DNA of 64,000 nucleotides from NCBI RefSeq assembly GCF_012844225.1, contig NZ_JABAGQ010000008.1:152797-216796 (forward strand), read 5' to 3'. The notes under the pieces were generated by a model. It ran no database searches, was not told the origin of the DNA, and was given only the letters and a program-made list of their open reading frames with translations. The stretch comes from Rhodococcus sp. 105337 (GTDB lineage: Bacteria > Actinomycetota > Actinomycetes > Mycobacteriales > Mycobacteriaceae). Positions 26,499-35,521 of the stretch are shown one piece after another. A program made the position numbers and the translations under genes. Positions within the stretch are counted from its first letter, which is position 1, and each line of letters opens with the position of its first letter.

Positions 26499-26560
26499 GG
26501 GTAGAGCCATGCCTTGTCCGCGCCGCCGGGACCACACCGCCGCACCGGCGTGGATCGCGG

Positions 26561-27361
26561 TTACTTTCCCGGGTTCGTGGCGTCCGGCAGCGGCGATGCC
26601 ATCGCGGCGAGGTGCGCGAGTAGATCGGGGTAGCGGCGCGTGTGGGCGCCGCCGTTGAGGTCGATCGTCGCTCCGGTCATCCAGGTCGCCGCATCGGAGG
26701 CGACGAACGCGACCACCTCGGCGACCTCCTCAGGACGTCCCGCGCGTCCGAGAGGGGTGTTCTCGAGATAGTCCTCGCGCAGACCGGGCACCAGTGCGAC
26801 CCCCGCCGTGAGCGGGGTGTCGACCAGTCCCGGGGAGACGGCGTTCACTCGTACTCCTCGTGCACCGAGTTCGAGCGCCGCAACCTCGGTGAGCATGAGG
26901 ACGCCCGCCTTCGCCGCACAGTACGCAGCCATTCCGGGAGCGGGTTGCCGTCCGTTGAGCGACGCGATCGTGGTGATGCTGCCGCCGTCGCGCACCACGC
27001 GCCCCGCATGCTTCATGACCAGAAAAGCACCGGTCAGGCACACGTCGACCGTGGTCTGCCAGTCCTCGAGCGCGAGGTCGGTGATGCGCCCCGGCATCGA
27101 CACCCCGGCACATTCGACGACCGTGTCCGGAGCGCCTTCGCTCGCCACCACCTCGGCGAAGAGCCTTTCGACGCTGCTCTCGTCGGTGACGTCGGCGGTG
27201 CTCGCCCGGGCGCCTGCGCCCAGTTCGCCGGCCCGCGCGCGAGCGGCGGCCCCGTCGATGTCCGCGATCACCACGGTCGCTCCGCGAGTGTGAAGAAGCC
27301 GGGCCGTGGCCCAGCCGATTCCCGACGCCCCGCCGATCACCACTGCTGTCCTGCCGTTCAT
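26561..27361 (-). CDS. Classical SDR oxidoreductase
   Basis: A 266-residue short-chain dehydrogenase. Cofactor motif GGASGIG at about 9-15, with ADID after strand two suggesting NAD(H). ECAG replaces NAAG-type NNAG. The catalytic Ser is in TIASL and Tyr/Lys in YCAAK. SPGLVDTPLT follows as usual. GAGGAGGATC gives ATG 27361 a strong ribosome site. It is upstream of the monooxygenase operon on the same strand but 135 bases apart, with the KstR-like site between, so it is likely a separate unit. It could supply the ketone by oxidising an alcohol; this is inference. Confidence 0.88.
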   Translation of the reverse strand: MNGRTAVVIGGASGIGWATARLLHTRGATVVIADIDGAAARARAGELGAGARASTADVTDESSVERLFAEVVASEGAPDTVVECAGVSMPGRITDLALEDWQTTVDVCLTGAFLVMKHAGRVVRDGGSITTIASLNGRQPAPGMAAYCAAKAGVLMLTEVAALELGARGVRVNAVSPGLVDTPLTAGVALVPGLREDYLENTPLGRAGRPEEVAEVVAFVASDAATWMTGATIDLNGGAHTRRYPDLLAHLAAMASPLPDATNPGK

Positions 27362-27411
27362 GGACCGATCCTCCTCGAGCCGACACCCGGAACACGCGTA
27401 CCGAGGAGTCT

Positions 27412-27423
27412 GGACAGTTGTCC
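27412..27423. promoter_or_regulatory. 12-bp palindrome in the SDR/luciferase-like divergent promoter
   Basis: GGACAGTTGTCC, near-perfect, sits about 51 bases ahead of the SDR start and is a candidate operator for a dimeric regulator. Confidence 0.3.
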
Positions 27424-27445
27424 GGTGATTCGGCAAGGTAATCGC

Positions 27446-27472
27446 CCACAGCGTGAAACGACGACGCTGTGG
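27446..27472. promoter_or_regulatory. Inverted repeat ahead of the luciferase-like gene
   Basis: CCACAGCGT and ACGCTGTGG, nine-base exact arms with a 9-base spacer, end 30 bases before the start at 27502. Probable operator or 5' hairpin. Confidence 0.4.
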
Positions 27473-27501
27473 CTGTTCCGAGTTACGCCGGAGAGAAACG
27501 A

Positions 27502-28542
27502 GTGGCTGCCGTGTCCAGAACCCTGTTCGCGACCCGTTTCGACTTCCGTGCGCCCGGTGCGACACCACGCGACCGGCAGGCGCTGTTCGCGCGCGCACTC
27601 GAACAGGTCGAGTACGCGGAATCCACCGGGCACGACGTCGTCATGCTTTCCGAACACCACGGTTCGGAGGACGGGTACCTGCCCAGTCCGCTCCCGGTCG
27701 CCGCGGCGTTCGCGGCCCGGACCCGCACGATCCCCATCACTGTCTCTGCGCTGATCGTCAATCTTTACGACCCCGTGCGGCTCGCCGAGGACATCGCGGT
27801 GATCGACCTGCTGTCCGGTGGCCGGGTGTCGTATGTGTTCGCGCTCGGATATCGCACCGAGGAGTACGCGCTCTATCGCCGACCGTGGACCAGTCGCGGG
27901 CAAGACACGGAAAACGCACTCGAACTGGTGCTCGAGGCACTGCGGACCCAGCGAGTGGACCGCGCCGGGCGGGTCGGCGCCGTGACCCCGGCACCCTTGT
28001 CCCGCCCGCACCCCGTCGCCTATTACGGCGGTGGCACACCGACCGCTGCGCGCCGGGCAGCAAGGCTCGGCCTCAATTTCCAGCCCCAGATCGCCGACGA
28101 AGCGCTACGCGACCTGTACCGCGCGGAATGCGAGAGGCTCGGGCGCCGGCCCGGGCACGTGATGATGCCCCCGCCCGGACCGGCAACGGTGTTCTGCGCA
28201 GCCGATCCGGACGAATTCTGGGCGCGGTACGGGGATCATCTGCTCGCCGATGCCCGGGGCTACGCCGCATGGCACCAGAGCGGTACGGCGTTGTCGCACG
28301 TGTTCGACCGATCCACGACGATCGAAGAACTCCGTGCCGCGGGCACCTATGTCGTGGATACGCCCGACGGCCTGATCCGCCGGTGCAGGGAGGGCTTTCT
28401 CCCGGTCGTCACCACCCATCCGCTCTGTGCCGGAATGCCGGAGGAGCCCTCGTGGGAGAGCATGCGGTTGCTCGGCGAAAAGGTCGTTCCGGCACTACGT
28501 GAGGATCGAAAACTAATCACCGAGAACCGCTCCGCGGGATAG
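27502..28542 (+). CDS. Luciferase-like (LLM) flavin oxidoreductase
   Basis: A 346-residue TIM-barrel protein of the bacterial-luciferase type, using F420 or reduced flavin. It has MLSEHHG near residue 50 (the LLM substrate-pocket loop), DLLSGGRVSYVFALGYRTEEY and YYGGGTPTAARRAARLG. It could act as a monooxygenase or an F420-dependent dehydrogenase; the sequence does not decide. GGAGAGA precedes GTG 27502, which is preferred to GTG 27469, where no site is seen; GTG 27511 is also possible. It is divergent from the SDR gene, so the two may share control. Confidence 0.82.
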   Translation: MAAVSRTLFATRFDFRAPGATPRDRQALFARALEQVEYAESTGHDVVMLSEHHGSEDGYLPSPLPVAAAFAARTRTIPITVSALIVNLYDPVRLAEDIAVIDLLSGGRVSYVFALGYRTEEYALYRRPWTSRGQDTENALELVLEALRTQRVDRAGRVGAVTPAPLSRPHPVAYYGGGTPTAARRAARLGLNFQPQIADEALRDLYRAECERLGRRPGHVMMPPPGPATVFCAADPDEFWARYGDHLLADARGYAAWHQSGTALSHVFDRSTTIEELRAAGTYVVDTPDGLIRRCREGFLPVVTTHPLCAGMPEEPSWESMRLLGEKVVPALREDRKLITENRSAG

Positions 28543-28663
28543 GTACACGCCTTACTCTGGGACGCATCTGCTTGCCCCGCAGGCTGAGGACGCACGCCGT
28601 CGAACGCGTGCAGGTCCGTCTGCATCGTCGAGATCGTCGCCCCGTGCGGCGTGAGGAGGCCCG

Positions 28664-30418
28664 ATGAACGCGGTGATTGCTCCGGTCGAGGCGAAGCGGC
28701 CGTATCCCCCTCGACGCAAGCCGAAGGGCGCGGTCATTCGCGACCTGATCACCACGACCGATCCGAAGACGCTCGGGTTGATGTACATCGTCACCTCCTT
28801 CGTCTTCTTCCTCATCGGCGGGCTGCTGGCGTTGCTGATGCGCACCGAGCTCGCGCGTCCCGGCTTGCAGTTCCTGTCCAACGAGCAGTACAACCAGCTC
28901 TTCACCGTGCACGGCGGAATCATGCTGCTGATGTACGCGACCCCGGTGGTGTTCGGGTTCGCGAACTACATCCTCCCGCTGCAGATCGGCGCCCCCGACG
29001 TCGCGTTTCCCCGGCTGAACGCGTTCAGCTACTGGCTCTTCCTGTTCGGCTCGCTCACGGTGGTGTACAGCCTGGTCACCCCTCGGGGTGCCGCCGACTT
29101 CGGGTGGACGTCGTACATGCCGCTGGCGTCCGAGGAACACACGCCGGGTGTCGGCGCGAACCTATGGTTCCTCGGCCTGGTCATCACGGGTCTCGGCACC
29201 ATCCTGGGCGCGGTCAACATGATCACCACGGTGGTCTGCATGCGCGCTCCGGGCATGACGATGTTCCGCATGCCCATCTTCACCTGGAACATCTTCATCA
29301 CGATGATCCTGGTCCTGCTGGTGTTCCCGCTGCTCGCGGCAGCGTTCATGGGGGCGATCGTCGACAGGGTGCTCGGGGGCCACATCTACGATCCCGCGAC
29401 CGGTGGCGCGATCCTCTGGCAACACCTGTTCTGGTTCTTCGGCCACCCGGAGGTGTATGTCGTCGCGCTGCCGTTCTTCGGCATCGTCTCGGAAATCTTC
29501 CCGGTCTTCAGCCGCAAGCCGATCTTCGGCTACAGCGGCCTGGTCTACGCGACGATCGCCATCGCGGCGCTGTCGATCGCCGTGTGGGCGCACCACATGT
29601 ATGCGACCGGCGCGGTGCTGCTGCCGTTCTTCGCGTTCATGACGTTCCTGATCGCCGTCCCGACGGGCGTGAAGTTCTTCAACTGGATCGGCACGATGTG
29701 GAGAGGGCAGATCACCTTCGAGACACCCATGCTGTTCGCCGTCGGTTTCATCATCACGTTCCTGTTCGGCGGTCTGTCCGGCATCATCCTGGCGAGCCCG
29801 CCGCTCGACTTCCACCTGCACGACTCGTACTTCGTCGTGGCGCACTTCCACTACGTGCTCTTCGGCACGATCGTGTTCGCGACGTACGCCGGCATCTATT
29901 TCTGGTTCCCGAAGATGACCGGGCGCATGCTCGACGAACGCCTCGGCAAGTGGCACTTCTGGCTGACCTTCATCGGCTTCCACACCACCTTCCTGGTGCA
30001 GCACTGGCTCGGTAACGAGGGCATGCCGCGTCGCTACGCGGATTATCTGCCCTCGGACGGGTTCACCACGCTCAACACGGTCTCGACGGTCGGTGCGTTC
30101 ATAGTGGGTGCCTCTACGCTGCCGTTCGTGTGGAACGTGTTCAGGAGCTACCGCTACGGCCAGGTCGTCACGGTCGACGACCCGTGGGGCTTCGGTAACT
30201 CGCTCGAGTGGGCAACGAGTTGCCCGCCGCCGCGGCACAACTTCACCGAACTACCGCGGATCCGGTCGGAGCGCCCCGCGTTCGAACTGCACTACCCGCA
30301 CATGTCCGAGAAGATGCGCACCGAGGCGCACGTCGGGCCGGGCAGCAACAAGCGCGAGGTCAACGTGCTCGAAGGGGCCAACCGTTCCCCGTCGGACAGC
30401 ACCGACGAAAACCGGTGA
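28664..30418 (+). CDS. ctaD: Cytochrome c oxidase subunit I
   Basis: A 584-residue heme-copper oxidase core subunit with twelve membrane helices. The low-spin heme ligand is in [12 protein letters not shown]. The Cu(B) ligands are His and the cross-linked Tyr in [11 protein letters not shown] and the His pair in WAHHMY. The high-spin heme ligands are in [14 protein letters not shown]. It reduces O2 to water while pumping protons in the aa3 branch of the respiratory chain. GAGGAGGCCC precedes ATG 28664. No other oxidase subunit is nearby, which is common for actinobacterial ctaD. The polar C-terminal tail after helix 12 is about 60 residues long, as in relatives. Confidence 0.96.
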   Translation: MNAVIAPVEAKRPYPPRRKPKGAVIRDLITTTDPKTLGLMYIVTSFVFFLIGGLLALLMRTELARPGLQFLSNEQYNQLFTVHGGIMLLMYATPVVFGFANYILPLQIGAPDVAFPRLNAFSYWLFLFGSLTVVYSLVTPRGAADFGWTSYMPLASEEHTPGVGANLWFLGLVITGLGTILGAVNMITTVVCMRAPGMTMFRMPIFTWNIFITMILVLLVFPLLAAAFMGAIVDRVLGGHIYDPATGGAILWQHLFWFFGHPEVYVVALPFFGIVSEIFPVFSRKPIFGYSGLVYATIAIAALSIAVWAHHMYATGAVLLPFFAFMTFLIAVPTGVKFFNWIGTMWRGQITFETPMLFAVGFIITFLFGGLSGIILASPPLDFHLHDSYFVVAHFHYVLFGTIVFATYAGIYFWFPKMTGRMLDERLGKWHFWLTFIGFHTTFLVQHWLGNEGMPRRYADYLPSDGFTTLNTVSTVGAFIVGASTLPFVWNVFRSYRYGQVVTVDDPWGFGNSLEWATSCPPPRHNFTELPRIRSERPAFELHYPHMSEKMRTEAHVGPGSNKREVNVLEGANRSPSDSTDENR

Positions 30419-30423
30419 CCCGG

Positions 30424-30449
30424 CCTCCCGTGCCTCAGTGCCCGGGAGG
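30424..30449. terminator. Hairpin between ctaD and the TetR gene
   Basis: CCTCCCG and CGGGAGG arms flank the end of the TetR gene, overlapping its stop. It could stop transcripts from both converging genes. Confidence 0.5.
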
Positions 30450-31094
30450 CAGATCGGGGACCCCGATCACGAGAGCACGTGCGTGCCGCTTCACAGCGGC
30501 GGTGTCGCTCACGCCGAGAACGTCGAGCGACGCCGTCGCGAGCATCTCGGGGAGCTTGGCGTCGACTCGTTCGTCGTCGGCGCGGATCGCGATGGCCGAC
30601 TCGACGAGCCGGAACGGTAGGCCCGCCCGGGGATCGTTCTCTCCGACGATCTCGGCCGCCAGATCCCGATAACGAACCGCCAACTGCTCCCGCTCTGCCC
30701 GGAAACGCCCGAACTGCTCGGTGCGCACTTCGGGCAGCAGATACAGCGCACCGAGATTCCATCTGCCCGCGCACAACTGCGCGGTGTCGAACCAGGCCAG
30801 TGCGCACAACCGCACCGCCGCGGGGTGATTGTCATCCAGGCCCGCGTCGAATTCGATCGTGGGCTCGACGGTGTCCTCCAGCAGTGCGACGAGGATGTCG
30901 TTCTTCGTCGCGAAATGGTTGTAGAGCGACGCCTGACGGATGCCCACCGCGTCGGCGATGAGCCGGGTCGATGTCGACGCGAACCCCCGGGTGGTGAAGA
31001 GTTCGGCTGCGGCATCGAGGATTTCGGCACGCGCGGTGGCGCCGGGGCGACGTGGTTCTCGTAGCCGGGGACGGCCCGGTCCTGCGTGGGTCAC
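30435..31094 (-). CDS. TetR-family repressor, divergent from the DUF1989 operon
   Basis: About 219 residues. The DNA-binding domain is at the N-terminus (ARAEILDAAAELFTTRGFASTSTRLIADAVGIRQASLYNHFATKNDILVAL as a TetR helix-turn-helix, described here by its outline). The rest is a helical ligand domain with no close match. Start is uncertain: GTG 31094 is used, with a TTG at 31112 as the alternative; neither has a good ribosome site. It lies back to back with the 31270 operon, and a 33-base palindrome sits just downstream of that operon's likely transcription start, so local control of that operon is the natural reading. Confidence 0.82.
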   Translation of the reverse strand: MTHAGPGRPRLREPRRPGATARAEILDAAAELFTTRGFASTSTRLIADAVGIRQASLYNHFATKNDILVALLEDTVEPTIEFDAGLDDNHPAAVRLCALAWFDTAQLCAGRWNLGALYLLPEVRTEQFGRFRAEREQLAVRYRDLAAEIVGENDPRAGLPFRLVESAIAIRADDERVDAKLPEMLATASLDVLGVSDTAAVKRHARALVIGVPDLPPGH

Positions 31095-31184
31095 TCCCTC
31101 ACCATGGCACAACGGTCGTGTGCGCCGCGCGGTCGTGTCCGGCCGTGAGAACTCCGAAATCCGGACGAAACATGGGTCACGGAG

Positions 31185-31213
31185 TTGTTACGCCGCGGCA
31201 ATTCCCCGAATAT
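31185..31213 (+). promoter_or_regulatory. Likely promoter of the DUF1989/carboxyltransferase operon
   Basis: TTGTTA at 31185-31190 and GAATAT at 31208-31213 are separated by 17 bases, the ideal sigma-70-type spacing. The start would be near 31220. Confidence 0.5.
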
Positions 31214-31218
31214 GCGCG

Positions 31219-31251
31219 CTCGGAAAACTGTCGAGTGACAGTTTCCCCGAG
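31219..31251 (+). promoter_or_regulatory. 33-base palindrome: TetR operator or leader hairpin
   Basis: Nested arms CTCGG/CCGAG and AAACTGTC/GACAGTTT surround GAGT. It begins at the predicted transcription start and ends 18 bases before the first gene. The inner 20 bases have the size of a TetR-type operator. No guanidine-I riboswitch elements were found in this leader. Confidence 0.55.
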
Positions 31252-31269
31252 CGCCACGATCGGAGCACC

Positions 31270-32112
31270 ATGACCGAGACCCTCGCGACGGCCACCACCC
31301 ACGCCGCCCGCGCCCACGCACGGGCACAGTCGGGCATCGTCACCGACGGCATGCCCACCGTTCCGGCGTCCGCGTGGCCGGCCGCTCCCACCGGACGCGC
31401 CGCCTCCCTCGTCTGGGCCGAGACCGTGCCCGGTGGCCGCTACACGAGCAAGGTGCTTGCCCGGGGAACTCGCCTGCGACTCCGCGACATCCACGGTGCG
31501 GCCTGCGCGAACCTCCTGTTGTTCCGCGCCGACGCCCCGCACGAGCGGCTCAACGTCGCCGACACGCTGAAAGTGCCGTGGCAGGCGTATCTGGGAACCG
31601 GCCATCCGCTGCTGTCGGATCAGGGCCGGGTGCTCGCCACGATCGTCGCCGATACCTCCGGCCGCCACGACGCGCTGTGCGGCACCACGCACCTCGCGGG
31701 AAACACCGCGAAATACGGAGCGGGAGAGTTGCACTCGGAAGCTCCCGCCGGACGGGAACTCTTCACGGTCGCCGCCGCGAAACACGATCTCGCCCCGCGC
31801 GACCTGCCCCCGTCGCTGTCGTTCTTCCACGGCGTGCGCGTCGAGGACGACGGCACGCTGACGAGTACCGGCTCGGCGGGGCCCGACACCTACGTCGAAT
31901 TGATTCTCCACCTGCCGGTGATCGTGCTGCTCGCCAACACCGCGCACCCGCTGGACCCGGCAGAGGACTTCCCGACCAGCACACTCGAAATCCTCGCGTG
32001 GCGTGCCCCCGCCGACCTCGACTCGCTCCCCGCTACCGACCCCGAATACCGACGCGCCGTGCTCAACACCGAAGACGCCTGGGCTGCCGCTGCTTCCGGA
32101 ATGGAGAACTGA
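31270..32112 (+). CDS. DUF1989 protein (urea carboxylase-associated protein, UAAP1-like)
   Basis: A 280-residue member of DUF1989, the family found beside urea (guanidine) carboxylases. The N-terminal 40 residues are Ala/His/Thr-rich and variable. The conserved part follows with VPGGRYTSKVLARGTRLRLRDIHGAACANLLLF, HERLNVADT and LLSDQGRVLATIVAD. The chemistry is not firmly known; in guanidine operons the two paralogues form a complex with carboxyguanidine deiminase activity. ATG 31270 follows CGGAG and is 18 bases past the palindrome. The second DUF1989 gene begins one base after its stop, so the pair is made together as in the classical operons. Confidence 0.83.
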   Translation: MTETLATATTHAARAHARAQSGIVTDGMPTVPASAWPAAPTGRAASLVWAETVPGGRYTSKVLARGTRLRLRDIHGAACANLLLFRADAPHERLNVADTLKVPWQAYLGTGHPLLSDQGRVLATIVADTSGRHDALCGTTHLAGNTAKYGAGELHSEAPAGRELFTVAAAKHDLAPRDLPPSLSFFHGVRVEDDGTLTSTGSAGPDTYVELILHLPVIVLLANTAHPLDPAEDFPTSTLEILAWRAPADLDSLPATDPEYRRAVLNTEDAWAAAASGMEN

Positions 32113-32113
32113 C

Positions 32114-32770
32114 ATGACCGCCACGCTCGACTCCACGGACCTCGCCCTCGTTTCCGGCCGCGTCCTGCTCGACGAGGTCGTCGGGGTCCGCGGACCCTGG
32201 TCCACTGTCGTCGCCGCGGGCGACGTGCTCACCATCGTCGATCTCCACGGCAACCAGGCCGTCGACACCCTCGTCTACGACGCACACGACCACACTGCCC
32301 GCTACAGCGCCGCAGCCACCGTCGCGGGGCAAGGAAACCTGTTCCTGACCACGGGATCGGTACTGCGCGACGCGGACGGCGGACCGCTGATGACACTCGT
32401 CGCGGACGAGGTGGGCATCCACGACACGGTCGGCGGCGCGTGTTCGCAGGAATCGAACACCCTGCGCTACGGGCATCACACCAAGCACCAGCATGCATGC
32501 GTCGAGAACTTCCTCATCGAAGGCGCGAAATGGGGCCTCGGCAAGCGCGACCTCGTGTCCAACATCAACTTCTTCATGAACGTGCCCGTCGAGCCCGACG
32601 GCACCCTCGGCATCGTCGACGGTCTGTCGGCTCCCGGCAAGCGCCTCGCGATCCGGGCCGAACGCGACGTACTCGTCCTCGTGTCGAACTGCCCCCAGAT
32701 CAACAACCCCTGCAACGGTTTCGATCCGACTCCGGTGCGGATGATCGTCACCCGGCCGCGGGAGGCATGA
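32114..32770 (+). CDS. DUF1989 protein (UAAP2-like)
   Basis: A 218-residue DUF1989 paralogue of the preceding gene. It carries the family's cysteine motifs: [23 protein letters not shown] and [13 protein letters not shown], which may hold a metal. Characterised homologues work with the first paralogue downstream of the carboxylation of guanidine or urea. ATG 32114 is one base from the upstream stop with GGAG ahead. The carboxyltransferase gene begins seven bases after its stop. The presence of both paralogues says the operon handles a guanidine- or urea-like compound, though the carboxylase here is incomplete. Confidence 0.85.
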   Translation: MTATLDSTDLALVSGRVLLDEVVGVRGPWSTVVAAGDVLTIVDLHGNQAVDTLVYDAHDHTARYSAAATVAGQGNLFLTTGSVLRDADGGPLMTLVADEVGIHDTVGGACSQESNTLRYGHHTKHQHACVENFLIEGAKWGLGKRDLVSNINFFMNVPVEPDGTLGIVDGLSAPGKRLAIRAERDVLVLVSNCPQINNPCNGFDPTPVRMIVTRPREA

Positions 32771-32777
32771 GACGCCC

Positions 32778-34748
32778 ATGACCACCAAGATCACTGTCGA
32801 ACGACCGGGAATGCTCACCACCGTCCAGGACTACCCGGGCCGCACCGGCTACTGGCAGCTCGGAGTCCCTCCGTCGGGGCCGATGGACGACCTGTCGTTC
32901 CGGCTCGGCAACGTCGCGCTCGGAAACCCCGAGGGTGCGCCCGGGCTCGAGACCACCATGGCCGGCCCGGCGCTCCGCTTCACCGAAGCCACCGAGGTCT
33001 GCGTGACCGGAGCGCCCGTCACGGTGCGCGTCGACGGCACCCCCGTCCCGCAGTGGCGGCCCGTCGTCGTCCCCGAGGGTGGCCTGCTCGACGTCGGGGC
33101 GGTGACCGGCCCCGGGCTCCGCGCCTACATTCTCGTACGCGGCGGACTCGACGTACCCGAGTTCCTGGGCAGTGCCTCGACATTCACCCTCGGCACGTTC
33201 GGCGGACACGAAGGCCGCACTCTCCGCGACGGTGATGTGCTCGTCGTCGGCGACGTCACCGCGGGGCGCTGCGCCGCGGTGCCCGCCGAGCACGTGCCCG
33301 CGTTGAGCAGCCACTGGGAAATCGCGGTGACCGAAGGGCCGCACGGAGCGCCCGAATTCTTTACACGCGACGACATCGACGCGCTCTACGCCACCGAATA
33401 CGAGGTGCACTTCAACTCCGACCGCACCGGCGTCCGGCTCATCGGGCCGAAGCCGCAGTGGGCGCGCGCCGACGGTGGGGAAGCGGGCCTGCACCCGTCC
33501 AACATCCACGACAACGCCTACTCGATCGGCGCACTCGACTTCACCGGTGACACTCCGATTCTGCTCGGTCCGGACGGACCGAGCCTCGGCGGCTTCGTGT
33601 GCCCGGTCACGGTCGTCGCCGCGGACCGCTGGAAGCTGGGGCAACTCGCCCCGGGCAACACCATCCGTTTCGTGCCCGTGCGGTCGGAGCACGCGGCGTC
33701 ACGCCGCGACCTCGGCGTTGCGCGACGCGCGGGTCTCTCGCTCGTGTCGTCGGCCGGAGGAGACGGCGACGACGGCGTGCTCGCGCGCCGCGACGGCAAC
33801 ACCGCCGTCACCTACCGGCGCAGCGGAGACGACAACGTGCTCGTCGAATACGGCGACATGACACTGGATCTGGCGCTGCGGGCCCGCGTCCACGCGCTGC
33901 ACCAGCGTCTCGAAGGGGAGCGTCCGTCCGGCCTTCTCGAACTGACTCCGGGCATCCGGTCCCTCCAGGTCAAGGTGGATCCCGACGTGCTGCCCGTCCC
34001 GAAGCTTCTGGGTCTGCTCGCCGAAGCCGAGGCTGCCATCGGTGACAGCGACGAACTCGAAGTGCCGAGCCGGCAGGTGCGCCTGCCGCTGTCGTGGGAC
34101 GACCCCGCGACGCGGGAGGCCATCCAGCGCTACATGCACGGCGTGCGCGCCGACGCACCGTGGTGCCCGTGGAACATCGAGTTCATCCGCCGGATGAACG
34201 GCCTCGACACGGTTGCCGACGTGTTCGACACCGTCTTCGCTGCCGACTACATGGTGCTCGGTCTCGGTGACGTCTACCTCGGAGCGCCGGTCGCCACGCC
34301 GCTCGACCCCCGGCACCGTCTCGTCACCACCAAGTACAACCCCGCCCGCACGTGGACACCGGAGAACGCGGTCGGCATCGGCGGCGCCTACCTGTGCATC
34401 TACGGCATGGAAGGACCCGGCGGCTACCAGTTCGTCGGCCGGACCACCCAGGTGTGGAACCACCGGCACCCGCAACCCGCGGGCGCGTTCGAGAACGGCA
34501 CCCCGTGGCTGCTCAGGTTCTTCGACCGTATCTCGTGGTACCCGGTCGACCCCGAGGAACTCCTCGATCTGCGGGCCGACCTCGCGGCCGGCCGAGGCGG
34601 AGGCGTGGACATCACCGACGGTACGTTCTCCCTCGCGCAACACCGCGAATTCCTCTCGGAGAACACCGAATCGATCGAGTCGTTCCAAGCGGTCCAGTCC
34701 GTTGCCTTCGCGCAGGAACGGGCGCGCTGGGAAGCCGGCGGCGCATGA
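32778..34748 (+). CDS. Urea/guanidine carboxylase-type carboxyltransferase half (AHS2-AHS1), no biotin domains
   Basis: A 656-residue protein equal to the carboxyltransferase part of urea carboxylase. Residues 1-310 are the AHS2/KipA-type domain ([34 protein letters not shown]). Residues 325-600 are AHS1/KipI-type, with the signatures [46 protein letters not shown] and [18 protein letters not shown]. It ends with the helical segment that in urea carboxylase leads into the biotin carrier. Both the N-terminal biotin carboxylase and the C-terminal carrier are absent, and no gene here supplies them. It may borrow a carrier in trans or do a biotin-free reaction like 5-oxoprolinase PxpBC. Its stop overlaps the next start as ATGA. 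Confidence 0.85.
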   Translation: MTTKITVERPGMLTTVQDYPGRTGYWQLGVPPSGPMDDLSFRLGNVALGNPEGAPGLETTMAGPALRFTEATEVCVTGAPVTVRVDGTPVPQWRPVVVPEGGLLDVGAVTGPGLRAYILVRGGLDVPEFLGSASTFTLGTFGGHEGRTLRDGDVLVVGDVTAGRCAAVPAEHVPALSSHWEIAVTEGPHGAPEFFTRDDIDALYATEYEVHFNSDRTGVRLIGPKPQWARADGGEAGLHPSNIHDNAYSIGALDFTGDTPILLGPDGPSLGGFVCPVTVVAADRWKLGQLAPGNTIRFVPVRSEHAASRRDLGVARRAGLSLVSSAGGDGDDGVLARRDGNTAVTYRRSGDDNVLVEYGDMTLDLALRARVHALHQRLEGERPSGLLELTPGIRSLQVKVDPDVLPVPKLLGLLAEAEAAIGDSDELEVPSRQVRLPLSWDDPATREAIQRYMHGVRADAPWCPWNIEFIRRMNGLDTVADVFDTVFAADYMVLGLGDVYLGAPVATPLDPRHRLVTTKYNPARTWTPENAVGIGGAYLCIYGMEGPGGYQFVGRTTQVWNHRHPQPAGAFENGTPWLLRFFDRISWYPVDPEELLDLRADLAAGRGGGVDITDGTFSLAQHREFLSENTESIESFQAVQSVAFAQERARWEAGGA

Positions 34749-35521
34749 CTGCCGCCGACACCCTCACGATTTCGGGCACCCGCTTCGAGCGCACCTTGCT
34801 GGCGCGCCCGGGCGCGGCGCCCGACACCACCAGCCGGGTCGTCTGGCTGCAGGGTGCGAGCCTGTACTGCGATCTTCGTCGGCCCGCGGCGGAAGTCCCG
34901 GTGCAGGCCCGGTCGCTGGGCGCGACGAGCATCGACGACCTGCTCGTCCTGGCAACCCAGGACGGGTTCGCAGGGCGTCTGCTCTCCCACGGCGGGCATG
35001 TGGAATGGACCCGCACGGTGGCGATCCACCCACCCGGCCCACACCCGGACGCGGGCAGTCTGGAACTGCTCGACGCCACGACCGTGGCCGAGCACGGTGT
35101 CTTCGAGGACTACCTCGAGCACTGGCGGATCGGCGCCACGTCGTCGAGCATCGACGAATACCTGCTCGAAGACATCGAGACCGGTGCTCCCGGCATCCTG
35201 ATCCGCGTCGGCGAAGACTTCGCCTTCGCCCGCGGCCGAACCCGTCCGATCGGCGGGGCGCCGTTGCACGAGCAGGTCCGGGGCGCCGGCACGTTGTCGG
35301 CGGCCCGGGAATTGATGAACTGTGAAATATCGTTCGGGAGTATTGGACTCGGGGAGTGGCGTATTACCGCCTCCACGCTCCCGTTCCGGGTCGGCGACAC
35401 GCTCGACCCCGTGCCGGGCGAAATCCTGTCGACGTCCGACATCGACGTCGACGGCCATCCGATCGTGCGCCGCTGGCGCCGACTCGATCTTCCCGAGACA
35501 GAACAGAAAGGCATGGCGTGA
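34745..35521 (+). CDS. Unknown beta-rich protein in the carboxyltransferase operon
   Basis: A 258-residue protein without signal peptide or membrane segment. It has [16 protein letters not shown] near residue 35, [18 protein letters not shown] near 80, [18 protein letters not shown] near 105, and [12 protein letters not shown] near 125, then a strand-rich second half. These spaced W-Q-Y-D-R and FAG-W-R marks suggest a beta-barrel of the HRI1 kind, known only as uncharacterised proteins; this likeness is from memory and weak. It overlaps the carboxyltransferase stop (ATGA) and its stop overlaps the oxygenase start (GTGA), so three proteins are made in step and may form a complex. Confidence 0.7.
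   Translation: MTAADTLTISGTRFERTLLARPGAAPDTTSRVVWLQGASLYCDLRRPAAEVPVQARSLGATSIDDLLVLATQDGFAGRLLSHGGHVEWTRTVAIHPPGPHPDAGSLELLDATTVAEHGVFEDYLEHWRIGATSSSIDEYLLEDIETGAPGILIRVGEDFAFARGRTRPIGGAPLHEQVRGAGTLSAARELMNCEISFGSIGLGEWRITASTLPFRVGDTLDPVPGEILSTSDIDVDGHPIVRRWRRLDLPETEQKGMA

Noticed and set aside
26289..26537. A possible upstream start for the monooxygenase with a hydrophobic leader (MALPENVFYIVTVVTEH)
   Set aside because: That frame is not the frame of the monooxygenase and ends in Arg-rich sequence; it also covers the CRP-like and KstR-like sites.
31095..31269. A guanidine-I (ykkC) riboswitch expected ahead of DUF1989/carboxylase genes
   Set aside because: The conserved CUAGGG and GGACGGGAGA-like segments are not there; the leader has a promoter and a palindrome instead. 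A covariance search would settle it.
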